From Blautia sp. BIOML-A1 (lineage in GTDB: Bacteria > Bacillota > Clostridia > Lachnospirales > Lachnospiraceae), in assembly GCF_009883055.1 (NCBI RefSeq), contig NZ_WWVR01000016.1, forward strand, positions 255 through 60,728: a stretch of 60,474 nt of DNA, read 5' to 3'. Position 1 is the first letter of the stretch. Each line of letters begins with the position of its first letter. This document shows, in pieces, positions 44,883-53,898 of this stretch. Under the pieces are notes generated by a model. The model saw only the letters and a program-made list of their open reading frames with translations, was not told the DNA's origin and searched no databases. The translations under genes and the position numbers were made by a program.

Positions 44883-46220
44883 ATGTTTGAAGAAATGACA
44901 GAAAAACAGGCGAGAGAAGAAATTCTCAAACTGACAAAGGAATATTGTGAGAAGTATCACAATCAGAAGAAACCGTACGAAAAAGGAGACCGTATCCCGT
45001 ACGCATCCCGCGTCTATGATGCAGAAGAGATGGTGAATCTTGTGGACAGCTCCCTGGAGTTCTGGCTGACAGCCGGACGTTACACAAATGAATTTGAGCA
45101 TGAATTTGCGAAGTACCTGGGTGTAAGATACTGCTCTCTGGTAAACTCAGGTTCTTCCGCGAATCTTCTTGCGTTTATGACTCTGACTTCCCCGCTTCTC
45201 AAAGAGCGTCAGATCCTTCCGGGAGATGAGGTTATCACGGTTGCGGCAGGTTTTCCGACAACCGTAGCGCCGATCATCCAGTACGGTGCAGTTCCTGTTT
45301 TTGTCGATGTGGCGATTCCGCAGTACAACATTGATCCGCAGCTTCTGGAGGCTGCATATTCTCCAAAGACAAAGGCAGTCATGCTGGCACACACACTTGG
45401 AAATCCGTTTGATCTTAAGGCAGTCAGAGATTTCTGCAAGAAACATAATCTCTGGCTGGTGGAAGATAACTGCGATGCTCTGGGGTCTGTCTATACCATC
45501 GATGGTGAGGAAAAACTGACAGGAACGATAGGTGATATCGGAACTTCCAGCTTTTACCCGCCGCATCATATGACAATGGGTGAGGGTGGTGCTGTTTATA
45601 CGGACAATTCACTTCTCAACAAGATCGCAAGATCTTTAAGAGACTGGGGAAGAGACTGTATCTGTGCACCGGGACAGGATAACCTGTGCGGACATCGTTT
45701 TGACCGCCAGTACGGTGAGCTTCCGGTAGGTTACGACCACAAATATGTCTATTCTCATTTCGGATATAACCTCAAGGCGACGGATATGCAGGCTGCAGTC
45801 GGCTGTGCACAGCTTAAGAAATTCCCATCTTTTGTAGAGCGAAGGATCCACAACTTCAATTATCTGAGAGAAGCACTTAAAGGAACGGAGGACAAGCTGA
45901 TCCTTCCGACAGCCTGTGAAAACTCCAGACCGAGCTGGTTTGGCTTCCTTATCACCTGTAAGGCAGGCGTTGACAGAAACAAACTTGTTCAGGAGATTGA
46001 AGCCAGGGGTGTTCAGACACGTATGCTGTTTGCAGGAAATCTGACAAAACATCCATGCTTTGACCAGATGCGTGCAGCAGGTAAGGGCTATCGTATTTCT
46101 GGAAGCCTGGAAAATACAGACCGCATCATGAAGGATACCTTCTGGATCGGTGTTTATCCGGGAATGACAGATGAGATGCTTTCAGCAATGGCAGACGCGA
46201 TCAAAGAAGCTCTGAACTGA
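44883..46220 (+). CDS. rfbH: RfbH-type CDP-4-keto-6-deoxyglucose 3-dehydratase (E1)
   Basis: 445 aa from the ATG at 44883 after AAAGGAG. PMP/PLP fold type I aminotransferase-like enzyme: NSGSSANLLAFMTLTSPLL, VDVAIPQYNIDPQLLEAAYS, VEDNCDALGS and SSFYPPHHMTMGEGGAV. A His (residues about 228-229) replaces the PLP Lys, the hallmark of E1. Cysteines in DCICAPGQDNLCGHRF match the [2Fe-2S] ligand region. It removes the 3-hydroxyl of CDP-4-keto-6-deoxyglucose. The usual reductase partner (E3, RfbI/AscD) is not in the window. Confidence 0.93.
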   Translation: MFEEMTEKQAREEILKLTKEYCEKYHNQKKPYEKGDRIPYASRVYDAEEMVNLVDSSLEFWLTAGRYTNEFEHEFAKYLGVRYCSLVNSGSSANLLAFMTLTSPLLKERQILPGDEVITVAAGFPTTVAPIIQYGAVPVFVDVAIPQYNIDPQLLEAAYSPKTKAVMLAHTLGNPFDLKAVRDFCKKHNLWLVEDNCDALGSVYTIDGEEKLTGTIGDIGTSSFYPPHHMTMGEGGAVYTDNSLLNKIARSLRDWGRDCICAPGQDNLCGHRFDRQYGELPVGYDHKYVYSHFGYNLKATDMQAAVGCAQLKKFPSFVERRIHNFNYLREALKGTEDKLILPTACENSRPSWFGFLITCKAGVDRNKLVQEIEARGVQTRMLFAGNLTKHPCFDQMRAAGKGYRISGSLENTDRIMKDTFWIGVYPGMTDEMLSAMADAIKEALN

Positions 46221-46242
46221 TTTACAGTAGAATGGAGAAAAT

Positions 46243-47571
46243 ATGATTTTAGATGAAAGACTTCGCTGGATGGGCTTCTGGATGCTGGATAAGATGAAGG
46301 GCGGAAAGATTCGGGAATATTATGACCAGATCCGCTATGCCTGGAAAGAGGGCAGTTCCATCGAGGAGACGGACAAAAGGATCCGGGATCTGATCGCACA
46401 TGCAGTCAGAACGACTGATTTCTACAAGGATTATCCGGAAGATATCGCACTTAGAGATCTTCCGGTGGTAAATAAGGATACATTTCGTCAGCAGTATGAC
46501 CGTTTTATCTCTTCTACATACAAAGACGCACCGGACAACCGGGTGATGTGTACCAGCGGTTCTACGGGAACTCCTCTCCGCATGATCCAGAACAGGGACA
46601 AGATTCGGCATAATACAGCAGGCGGTATTTTCCTGGGAGCGGCAGCAGGATATTACATAGGCATGAAGGAAGCTTTTATCCGTGTGTGGGTAAACAATGT
46701 CAGAAAAAGTAAATTTCAGCTGATTCAGGAAAACATGATCATGATGGACAGTTCCCGCATGGATGAGAAGGCACTGTCCGAAATGTTCCGCACGATCGAG
46801 AAGAAAAAGGTGAAATGTCTTGTCGGATATTCCTCCGCTCTGGGTGAGCTGAGTGATTATATCCGAAAATCCGGCACAGACTGCAGCAACTGCAGTGTCA
46901 GAGCAATCATTCCAATCTCCGAGACAATGCCGGAACCGGTGCGAAGGACTCTGGAAAAGCAGTTCGGCTGTCCTGTAAGGGCATGGTATTCCAATGAGGA
47001 AAACGGAATCATGGGACTCCAGAATGAGGAGAATGAAGGGTATCATATTGACACAGAAACCTACTATTATGAAATCCTCAAGATGGACTGCGATGAACCG
47101 GCGGAACCGGGAGAACTGGGACGTATCGTGATCACGGATCTTTTTAACTATGCATTTCCGATCCTGCGTTATGATAACGGAGATACAGCAGTGGCTGTCC
47201 GCAAAGAAAAAAACGGACGTTTCAAGCTGTATCTGTCGGAGCTTTACGGACGCAGAAGTGACCTGATCTACGACTGCAAAGGCAATGCGGTGACACCCTA
47301 TATCATCACCAATAATCTCTGGGATATTGAGGGAGTGAAGCAGTACCGCTTTATTCAGGAAGATGTAAAGGATTACACGATCTGGCTGAACGGAGATCCG
47401 GCGAAGATGGATCAGAAGGAGATACTTGGAAGGATCCGCCCGTATCTTGGCGAGGAAGCAAGAATCAAAGTAGAGATTGTGGATGAGATTCCGGTTCTGG
47501 CCTCCGGAAAGCGTAAATACATAGAGAACCGCTGTGAGAAATATAAGGATCACAGGGGAATCTGTGGCTGA
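46243..47571 (+). CDS. CapK/PaaK-like adenylate-forming enzyme (first copy)
   Basis: 442 aa. The phosphate-loop motif CTSGSTGTPLRMIQ, the later MPEPVRRTLEKQFGCPVR block, WYSNEENGIMGLQ, and GRIVITDLFNYAFPILRYDNGD are features of CapK/PaaK-like proteins of polysaccharide clusters. It shares about the same layout with the protein at 48798. These probably activate an acyl group that decorates the glycan, but the substrate is unknown. GGAGAAAAT precedes the ATG. It overlaps the flippase gene by 8 bp. Confidence 0.83.
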   Translation: MILDERLRWMGFWMLDKMKGGKIREYYDQIRYAWKEGSSIEETDKRIRDLIAHAVRTTDFYKDYPEDIALRDLPVVNKDTFRQQYDRFISSTYKDAPDNRVMCTSGSTGTPLRMIQNRDKIRHNTAGGIFLGAAAGYYIGMKEAFIRVWVNNVRKSKFQLIQENMIMMDSSRMDEKALSEMFRTIEKKKVKCLVGYSSALGELSDYIRKSGTDCSNCSVRAIIPISETMPEPVRRTLEKQFGCPVRAWYSNEENGIMGLQNEENEGYHIDTETYYYEILKMDCDEPAEPGELGRIVITDLFNYAFPILRYDNGDTAVAVRKEKNGRFKLYLSELYGRRSDLIYDCKGNAVTPYIITNNLWDIEGVKQYRFIQEDVKDYTIWLNGDPAKMDQKEILGRIRPYLGEEARIKVEIVDEIPVLASGKRKYIENRCEKYKDHRGICG

Positions 47572-48811
47572 CAGAGAGGCGGGAAACAGATTGGAAAAAA
47601 AGGAACAGAAAAAAAATATTGCAGTAAACACTCTGTATACTATGGGCGGGCTGATCTTTATGAATGCAGTTCTGCAGATTGTGATCACACCGCTTCTTAA
47701 CAGAGTTATGGGAGCAGAGCAGCTTGGAGGTCTTCTTTATATCACAGGACTGATCGCAATTGTGTGTCCTTCCGTCGGACAGGCACTGAACACCAGTCGT
47801 CTTGTGGTACGGAGAAATTTTGCCGTGACAAACGGGGATTATGACTGGATCCTGCTTGTATTCGGGGCCATCGGAAGCGGTGTCGCACTCTGGATGTCGA
47901 GGAACAGCCTGGAAGGTCCTGTTATGGCAGTTGGAGTCTTTGTGCTGTTTATGTTTACTGTATTTCGATATTATGGTGATGTGGAATATCGTCTGAATCT
48001 GAATTACCGGAGATATTTTATTTATTATCTGCTGATCGGGCTTGGATATCTTGCCGGATTTGGTGTGTATTATGTGACGGGTCAGTGGGTGTGGATCTAT
48101 CTGGTCGGAGAGGGGGCAGCCCTTGTCTTTGTGGGACTGACAGGAAGTATTTTTCATCAGTTTTTTCAGAGAAGCCAGTATTTTTCGACAGCACTGGGCA
48201 GAGGATTCTTTCTTACGCTGTCGTATCTGATCACAAACACGACTATGAATATGGACCGCCTTGTGATCAAGCAGGTTCTGGGAAATGAGCAGGTTACTTG
48301 GTATTACGTGGTCTCTCTGATCGGCAAGACTCTGGTGCTTCTGATCGCTCCGATCAACACGATCGTGATCTCCTATCTGACCAGGAGAAAGGAACTTCTG
48401 ACACGATCTCAGTTTGGAAAGGCAGTTCTTGCAGGCGGTGGCGTGAGCTTTGTGTTCTTCCTTGCCTGTCAGGTGGGAACTCCATTATTTGTATGGCTTT
48501 TTTACAGAAATCTCTATGATTCGGTCAGGGGACTTGTCACAGTGGTAAACCTTGCACAGATCCTGGGACTGTTTTCCGCATTTTTATTTATTCTGGTACT
48601 TACATTTACAGATGAAAAATGGCAGCTGTGGATCCAGCTTGCACATTTTGTAATCCTGCTGGTCAGCTCTGTGCTGGCGGCAAGGGCATACGGTATGATT
48701 GGTTTTGCCTGGGCGTCCCTCGGGGCGAACAGCCTCAGAGTGGCAGCAGTCATTATTCTGGGACTGTTAAAGGCAGGAAAGGACAAAGGAGGCAGCAATG
48801 CAGACAGGTGA
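47564..48811 (+). CDS. Polysaccharide flippase (Wzx/MOP superfamily)
   Basis: 415 aa from a GTG at 47564 with AGGGGA upstream; a GTG at 47534 and a TTG at 47591 are alternatives. About 12 membrane helices: NTLYTMGGLIFMNAVLQIVI, then LGGLLYITGLIAIVCPSVGQ and, at the end, a block of paired helices such as WIQLAHFVILLVSSVLAARA. It should flip lipid-linked repeat units across the membrane. It sits between the two CapK-like genes and overlaps the next gene by 14 bp. Confidence 0.82.
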   Translation: MADREAGNRLEKKEQKKNIAVNTLYTMGGLIFMNAVLQIVITPLLNRVMGAEQLGGLLYITGLIAIVCPSVGQALNTSRLVVRRNFAVTNGDYDWILLVFGAIGSGVALWMSRNSLEGPVMAVGVFVLFMFTVFRYYGDVEYRLNLNYRRYFIYYLLIGLGYLAGFGVYYVTGQWVWIYLVGEGAALVFVGLTGSIFHQFFQRSQYFSTALGRGFFLTLSYLITNTTMNMDRLVIKQVLGNEQVTWYYVVSLIGKTLVLLIAPINTIVISYLTRRKELLTRSQFGKAVLAGGGVSFVFFLACQVGTPLFVWLFYRNLYDSVRGLVTVVNLAQILGLFSAFLFILVLTFTDEKWQLWIQLAHFVILLVSSVLAARAYGMIGFAWASLGANSLRVAAVIILGLLKAGKDKGGSNADR

Positions 48812-50120
48812 AGTTCTGAGAAGAGTGGCATTTAATCTTCTCGATGCTGCAAAAGGCGGCAGACTCAAAAAATTAAAAGAAGTAAATAAACGGGAGATCG
48901 TGGAGGGTGTCACAGAAGAATATGTGGACCGCAGGCTCCACATTCTTCTGGATTATGTAAAGGAACATTCTCCTTATTATAAGGATCACTCGGAATGGAT
49001 GGAGCTGCAGGACTTTCCGGTGATGACCAAGGGTGATTTTATCGAAAATTATGACCAGGTTCTTGTGGACAACAGCAAGGAGCAGGGGAATCTCTATCGA
49101 TTAAGTACAAGCGGCTCTACGGGAACTCCGTTTACCGTACTCTGCGACGGGGACAAAATGAGCAGAGTCAACATGAATTTTATTTCCTGTATGGAACTGA
49201 ATGGTTTTCGTATGGGAATGAAGCGCGGAGAGTTCCGTGCGTGGATAAAGGGAAAAAATACAATCAGTAAGTGGAAATCTTTCAAAAATAATCTGATCAT
49301 GGTGGATATCTCCAATATGGGAGACGATTCCCTGGACAAAATCTGCCGGGATATCGAGAAACAGAAGATACAGGTGCTGGTTACTTACTCCAGTGCGCTG
49401 ACAGCACTGACACAGTACATCAGAAGAACAGGAAGAGACATCAGCAAGTGGTCAGTGGAGATGGTCTTTTCCATGGGAGAGGCACTGCCGCAGGAGACCT
49501 ATGATCTGACAAAAGAACTGTTTGGATTTTCTCCGGTCCGTTCTTATGGAAACAATGAAAATGGTTTTATTGCGATCCAGCTTGATGAGGATCCGGAATA
49601 TACCATTGACCTCTACAATTTTTATCCGGAGATCCTGAAGCTGGACTGCGATGAGCCGGCAGAAGAAGGAGAACTGGGAAGGATTGTGGTGACAGATTAT
49701 TACAATAAGACTTTTCCTATGGTCCGTTATGATACCGGTGATACGGGAATCATGAGAATGTATAAGGATGATAAGGGCAGGATGCATGGAAAATATGTCG
49801 AGATCTATGGCCGAAGAGGTTCTCTGATGTACAACACCAAGGGCGAACCACTCTCCATCCATGTATTTATGAATACGCTTCTTAAATTCGAGGGTATTGT
49901 CTATCAGGCGAAATGTATCCAGTGGGGAGAGAAGGATTACGAACTTCTTGTCAATGCAGACAGAAAAAAATTGGATGAAGAAGAACTTCTTGCAGCATAC
50001 CGTCATTATCTCGGTGAAGATGCCGATATAAAGACAACCTATGTCGATCAGATCCCGATCCAGGCCTCCGGCAAGTTTATGGTATGCGAAAACAAATGGG
50101 ACGGAAGGAAACAGGCGTAA
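48798..50120 (+). CDS. CapK/PaaK-like adenylate-forming enzyme (second copy)
   Basis: 440 aa. Phosphate loop LSTSGSTGTPFTVLCDGD, SNMGDDSLDKICRDIEKQKI, RSYGNNENGFIAIQ and GRIVVTDYYNKTFPMVRYDT parallel the protein at 46243 throughout; the two arose by duplication. It starts inside the flippase gene and its stop TAA shares its last A with the next ATG. Two such enzymes suggest two acyl activations or a heteromeric enzyme. Confidence 0.83.
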   Translation: MQTGEVLRRVAFNLLDAAKGGRLKKLKEVNKREIVEGVTEEYVDRRLHILLDYVKEHSPYYKDHSEWMELQDFPVMTKGDFIENYDQVLVDNSKEQGNLYRLSTSGSTGTPFTVLCDGDKMSRVNMNFISCMELNGFRMGMKRGEFRAWIKGKNTISKWKSFKNNLIMVDISNMGDDSLDKICRDIEKQKIQVLVTYSSALTALTQYIRRTGRDISKWSVEMVFSMGEALPQETYDLTKELFGFSPVRSYGNNENGFIAIQLDEDPEYTIDLYNFYPEILKLDCDEPAEEGELGRIVVTDYYNKTFPMVRYDTGDTGIMRMYKDDKGRMHGKYVEIYGRRGSLMYNTKGEPLSIHVFMNTLLKFEGIVYQAKCIQWGEKDYELLVNADRKKLDEEELLAAYRHYLGEDADIKTTYVDQIPIQASGKFMVCENKWDGRKQA

Positions 50121-51967
50121 TGAAACAGAAAGTATCTGATTATATAGCTGAGTATATTGCACAGTGGGGAATCCGGGATGTGTTTACAGTGACCGGCGGC
50201 GGTGCCATGCATATGAATGATGCCTTCGGTCATCATCCGAAGCTTCACTGTACCTATCAGCATCATGAGCAGGCGTGTGCGATGGCAGCGGAGGCATACG
50301 CACGGATGGATAACCGTATGGCTGCTGTCTGTGTGACGACAGGACCCGGGGCAACAAATGCCATCACAGGCGTCCTGGGCGGCTGGATGGATTCTATTCC
50401 GATGCTGGTTTTTTCCGGACAGGCGAGATATGCGACAACTGTCCCGGCAAGCGGGCTTCCGCTTCGAAGCATGGGTGTTCAGGAGTGTAATATTGTTCCG
50501 GTGGTTTCTTCTATTACAAAGTATGCGCATATGGTCATTCATCCGGAAGATATCCGTTATCATCTGGAGAAGGCACTTTATATGGCAGTTACAGGAAGAC
50601 CTGGACCGGTCTGGCTGGATATTCCTCTGGATGTACAGGGTGCTGTCATTGAGACAGAAAATCTGAGAGCTTATGATCCGGCAGAAAATCCGGAGCAGAA
50701 ACCACAGGAGATCTCACAGGAGATAATAGAGAAGATCCTTGATAAGATTGAGGAAAGTCATCGTCCGGTGCTGTCACCGGGAAATGGTGTCCGTCTTGCC
50801 GGTGCGATCGGGGAATTCCATGAACTTGTAGAACTTCTCGGCGTACCGGTTGTGACAGGAATGAGCAGTGTAGATGCACTGGAATCCGACCATCCGTATT
50901 TTGCGGGCCGGAGCGGCGGAACAGGAACGAGAGCAGGAAATTTTGCCCTGCAGAACAGTGATGTGCTGCTTTCCATCGGAAACCGTCAGGGATTTACACA
51001 GACAGGTTTCCAGTATCAGGACTGGGCGAGAGAGAGCTATACGATCCTGAATGATATTGATGAAAATGAATTAAAGAAGCCAAGTCTCCATGTCAGCCTT
51101 CCGGTTGTCGGAGATGCGGGGGAACTGATCCGTGGACTCCTTACGGAGGCAAAGAAGCGTGGAGCAGATAAAGGACATCCGTTGTTTAAGGGAGAGGACT
51201 GGAGAAACCAGTGCCTTCTCTGGAGAGAAAAATATCCGGTCGTAACACAGAAACATTATGAGACACAGGAAGAGGGCTGCACAAATATCTATGCTTTCTA
51301 TGAAGAACTCTCCAAAGCCATGAAGGAAGATCAGAATCTCATGGTCAGTGTGGGAACTTCCAGGGTGGCAGGCAGCCAGGCCTTTCAGGTTAAAAAAGGG
51401 CAGCGTTTTATCACAAATCCAAACACGGCGTCTATGGGCTTCTGTCTTCCTGCGGCGACAGGGATCGCAGTGGCACAGCCGGGCAAACCGGTTGTCTGTG
51501 TGACAGGTGAGGGAAGTCTGCAGATGAACATTCAGGAAATGCAGACAATCCGGCATAATCATCTGCCGGTGAAGCTGTTTGTGATCAACAACCAGGGCTA
51601 CCATTCAATCCGACAGACACAGCAGAGTTATTTTGCTCCGCCGTTAGTCGGAGTGGGAGAAGAGAGTGGAGATTTAAGCTTCCCGGATCTTTCCAGGATT
51701 ATGCCGGACTACGGATTCCCGTACAGGGCGGTTCATTCTGCAAAGGAACTTCCAGAGGCAATCAGGGAAGTGCTGGATGCAGACGGAGCCTTTGTCTGTG
51801 AGGTCTTTGTGACAAAATATCAGAAGACAGAGCCGAAGACTTCGGCGAAGAAGCTTCCTGATGGAAGCATGATCTCCGCACCGCTTGAGGATATGTATCC
51901 GTTCCTTGACAGGGAAGAACTGGAAGCAAATATGTACATCCCTCTTCCGGAAAAAATGCGTCAGTGA
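50120..51967 (+). CDS. TPP-dependent acetolactate-synthase-like enzyme, candidate YerE-type two-carbon transferase
   Basis: 615 aa from the ATG at 50120, which overlaps the previous stop by one base; AAGGAAACAGG lies upstream. Acetolactate-synthase fold: FTVTGGGAMHMNDAF, the catalytic Glu in YQHHEQACAMAAEAYAR (about residue 50), TGPGATNAITGVLGGWMDSI, and the TPP/Mg motif GEGSLQMNIQEM...NNQGYH. Known family: YerE of Yersinia adds a pyruvate-derived acetyl unit to a CDP-4-keto-3,6-dideoxyhexose. Adjacent rfbG and rfbH would make exactly that acceptor. Ordinary acetolactate synthesis is less likely in this cluster. Confidence 0.8.
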   Translation: MKQKVSDYIAEYIAQWGIRDVFTVTGGGAMHMNDAFGHHPKLHCTYQHHEQACAMAAEAYARMDNRMAAVCVTTGPGATNAITGVLGGWMDSIPMLVFSGQARYATTVPASGLPLRSMGVQECNIVPVVSSITKYAHMVIHPEDIRYHLEKALYMAVTGRPGPVWLDIPLDVQGAVIETENLRAYDPAENPEQKPQEISQEIIEKILDKIEESHRPVLSPGNGVRLAGAIGEFHELVELLGVPVVTGMSSVDALESDHPYFAGRSGGTGTRAGNFALQNSDVLLSIGNRQGFTQTGFQYQDWARESYTILNDIDENELKKPSLHVSLPVVGDAGELIRGLLTEAKKRGADKGHPLFKGEDWRNQCLLWREKYPVVTQKHYETQEEGCTNIYAFYEELSKAMKEDQNLMVSVGTSRVAGSQAFQVKKGQRFITNPNTASMGFCLPAATGIAVAQPGKPVVCVTGEGSLQMNIQEMQTIRHNHLPVKLFVINNQGYHSIRQTQQSYFAPPLVGVGEESGDLSFPDLSRIMPDYGFPYRAVHSAKELPEAIREVLDADGAFVCEVFVTKYQKTEPKTSAKKLPDGSMISAPLEDMYPFLDREELEANMYIPLPEKMRQ

Positions 51968-51996
51968 TGATTCAGGTGTGACAGATGGAGAAAGAG

Positions 51997-52923
51997 ATGA
52001 AGAAAATTGTTGTTACAGGAGCCACCAGTATGATCGGTTCGGCTCTGATCGAAGAATGTGTAAAACATGACATAGAAGTCTATGCAGTTCTGCGGTCGGC
52101 TTCCGGGAAACAGGATCGTCTGCCGGATAGCAGCCTTGTACATTTAATAGACAGCAGTCTGGAAACTCTGGAGGAACTTCCAGAACTGATTCCACAGGGA
52201 TGCGATACCTTTTATCATATTGCCTGGGGGAATACGGGAGAAAACCGCAACAGAAGTACAGAATTACAGAGCAGGAACATAGGCTATACACTGGCGGCGG
52301 TGAGAGCGGCAAATGCACTTGGCTGTAAACGCTTTATCGGGGCGGGTTCTCAGGCAGAGTACGGTCCGATGGATGTGGAAAGAATCTCACCGGACAGTCC
52401 GACGAATCCATCTACGCCGTACGGTGCAAGCAAGCTGGCATCCGGCCATCTCGCGGGAATGCTCTGCCGGGAACTGGGGATGGAATGTATCTGGCCGAGG
52501 ATTTTCAGTGTTTATGGGATCCATGAGAAGGAAACGACGATGATCGCTTCGGGACTTCGCAGGATGCTGAAGGGCGAACCGACAGAATTTACGCCGGCAA
52601 TGCAGCGGTGGGATTATCTGTACAGCAAGGATGCAGGCCGTGCCTATTACCTGATCGGTGAAAAGGGCAGGGACAAAGCGGTATACTGCATTGGAAGCGG
52701 AGAAGCACATCCTCTTCGGGAATATATCCTCAAGATGGCAGAACTTACCGGAGCAGAAGAAACAGGTATTGGTGTAAGACCATACCCGCCGGGGGCAGTG
52801 ATGAATCTTTGTGCAGACACAGAATCTCTGAAGAGAGATACTGGATTTGTGCCGGAATATACCTTCGAAGAGGGAATCAGAGAAACGATCGACTGGATCA
52901 GAAGCCAGGAAACAGGAGTATAA
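51997..52923 (+). CDS. SDR-type NAD(P)-dependent epimerase/dehydratase/reductase, candidate YerF-like
   Basis: 308 aa from the ATG at 51997 (GGAGAAAGAG upstream). N-terminal MKKIVVTGATSMIGSALIEE, then a central TFYHIAWGNTGENRNRST, and the catalytic STPYGASKLASGH (Tyr-x3-Lys). The C-terminal end DTGFVPEYTFEEGIRETIDW is that of extended SDRs. In yersiniose synthesis a reductase follows YerE; this gene sits in that position 30 bp behind. That function is inference; a plain NDP-sugar epimerase remains possible. Confidence 0.8.
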   Translation: MKKIVVTGATSMIGSALIEECVKHDIEVYAVLRSASGKQDRLPDSSLVHLIDSSLETLEELPELIPQGCDTFYHIAWGNTGENRNRSTELQSRNIGYTLAAVRAANALGCKRFIGAGSQAEYGPMDVERISPDSPTNPSTPYGASKLASGHLAGMLCRELGMECIWPRIFSVYGIHEKETTMIASGLRRMLKGEPTEFTPAMQRWDYLYSKDAGRAYYLIGEKGRDKAVYCIGSGEAHPLREYILKMAELTGAEETGIGVRPYPPGAVMNLCADTESLKRDTGFVPEYTFEEGIRETIDWIRSQETGV

Positions 52924-52929
52924 ATAAAA

Positions 52930-53898
52930 ATGAAGAAAAAAATTTCGGTGGTGATCCCCACCTATAATGAAGAGGCAAATGTAGTACCTCTGGCCAAAGC
53001 AGTGTCGGAAGTCATGGAGCGTGATCTTAAGGAGTATGATTATGAGATCCTGTTTATTGACAATCATTCCAAAGACAATACCCAGGCACTGCTTCGGGGG
53101 CTGTGTGCTAATAACAAAAAGATCAAGGCAATCTTTAATGCCAAAAACTTCGGACAGGCACGTTCTCCGGTATACGGAATGAAGCAGGCCTACGGAGACT
53201 GTGTCGTGCGTATGTGTGCGGATTTTCAGGATCCGGTTGACATGATTCCGAAATTTGTGCGTGAGTGGGAGCAGGGAACAAAGATTGTGATTGGAGTCAA
53301 AAGTGCCAGCAAGGAGCGTAAAGGTATGTATTGGATCCGTTCCTGCTATTACAAGATGATCAACAAGATCACAGATATTGACCATATTGAGCAGTTCACC
53401 GGATTCGGACTCTATGACAGGAAGTTTGTAGATGTGGTCCGTGATCTCCATGATCCGCTTCCATATCTTCGCGGAATCATCGCAGAACTCGGTTTTGATT
53501 ATAAAGCGATCGAGTATACGCAGCCGAAACGTCGTGCAGGTAAGAGTAAGAATAATTTTTACAGTCTGTATGATTATGCCATGATCGGAATCACTTCTTA
53601 TTCAAAGGTAGTCATGAGGCTGGCGACGTTTGCCGGATTTATCATCGGTGGTCTGAGCCTGGTTGCGGCCATTGTCTATCTGGTACTGAAGCTGATGTAC
53701 TGGGATCGTTTTTCAGCCGGTGTTGCACCTATGGTCATCGGCATGTTCTTCCTTGGGGCACTGCAGCTGTTCTTTATTGGTTTCCTTGGAGAATATGTGC
53801 TCAGTATCAACAGCAGGGTTCTTGACCGTCCTCTTGTAGTGGAAGAAGAGCGTCTGAACTTTGAAGAAGATGAGTCAGAGGAGCAGAAAAACGTATGA
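52930..53898 (+). CDS. GtrB/Dpm1-type family 2 glycosyltransferase with C-terminal membrane anchor
   Basis: 322 aa. GT2 start KISVVIPTYNEEANVVPL, then FIDNHSKDNTQALLRGL, the acidic motif RMCADFQDP and QFTGFGLYDRKF. Two C-terminal membrane helices (FAGFIIGGLSLVAAIVYLVL and VIGMFFLGALQLFFIGFLGE). This is the type that makes undecaprenyl-phosphate sugars for transfer outside the membrane. It overlaps the next gene, a GT-C-like membrane protein, by 4 bp. Confidence 0.88.
   Translation: MKKKISVVIPTYNEEANVVPLAKAVSEVMERDLKEYDYEILFIDNHSKDNTQALLRGLCANNKKIKAIFNAKNFGQARSPVYGMKQAYGDCVVRMCADFQDPVDMIPKFVREWEQGTKIVIGVKSASKERKGMYWIRSCYYKMINKITDIDHIEQFTGFGLYDRKFVDVVRDLHDPLPYLRGIIAELGFDYKAIEYTQPKRRAGKSKNNFYSLYDYAMIGITSYSKVVMRLATFAGFIIGGLSLVAAIVYLVLKLMYWDRFSAGVAPMVIGMFFLGALQLFFIGFLGEYVLSINSRVLDRPLVVEEERLNFEEDESEEQKNV

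Noticed and set aside
46249..47688. 479-codon minus-strand open frame opposite the first CapK-like gene
   Set aside because: It spans a gene boundary on the other strand, lacks a promoter or ribosome site, and shows no family pattern.
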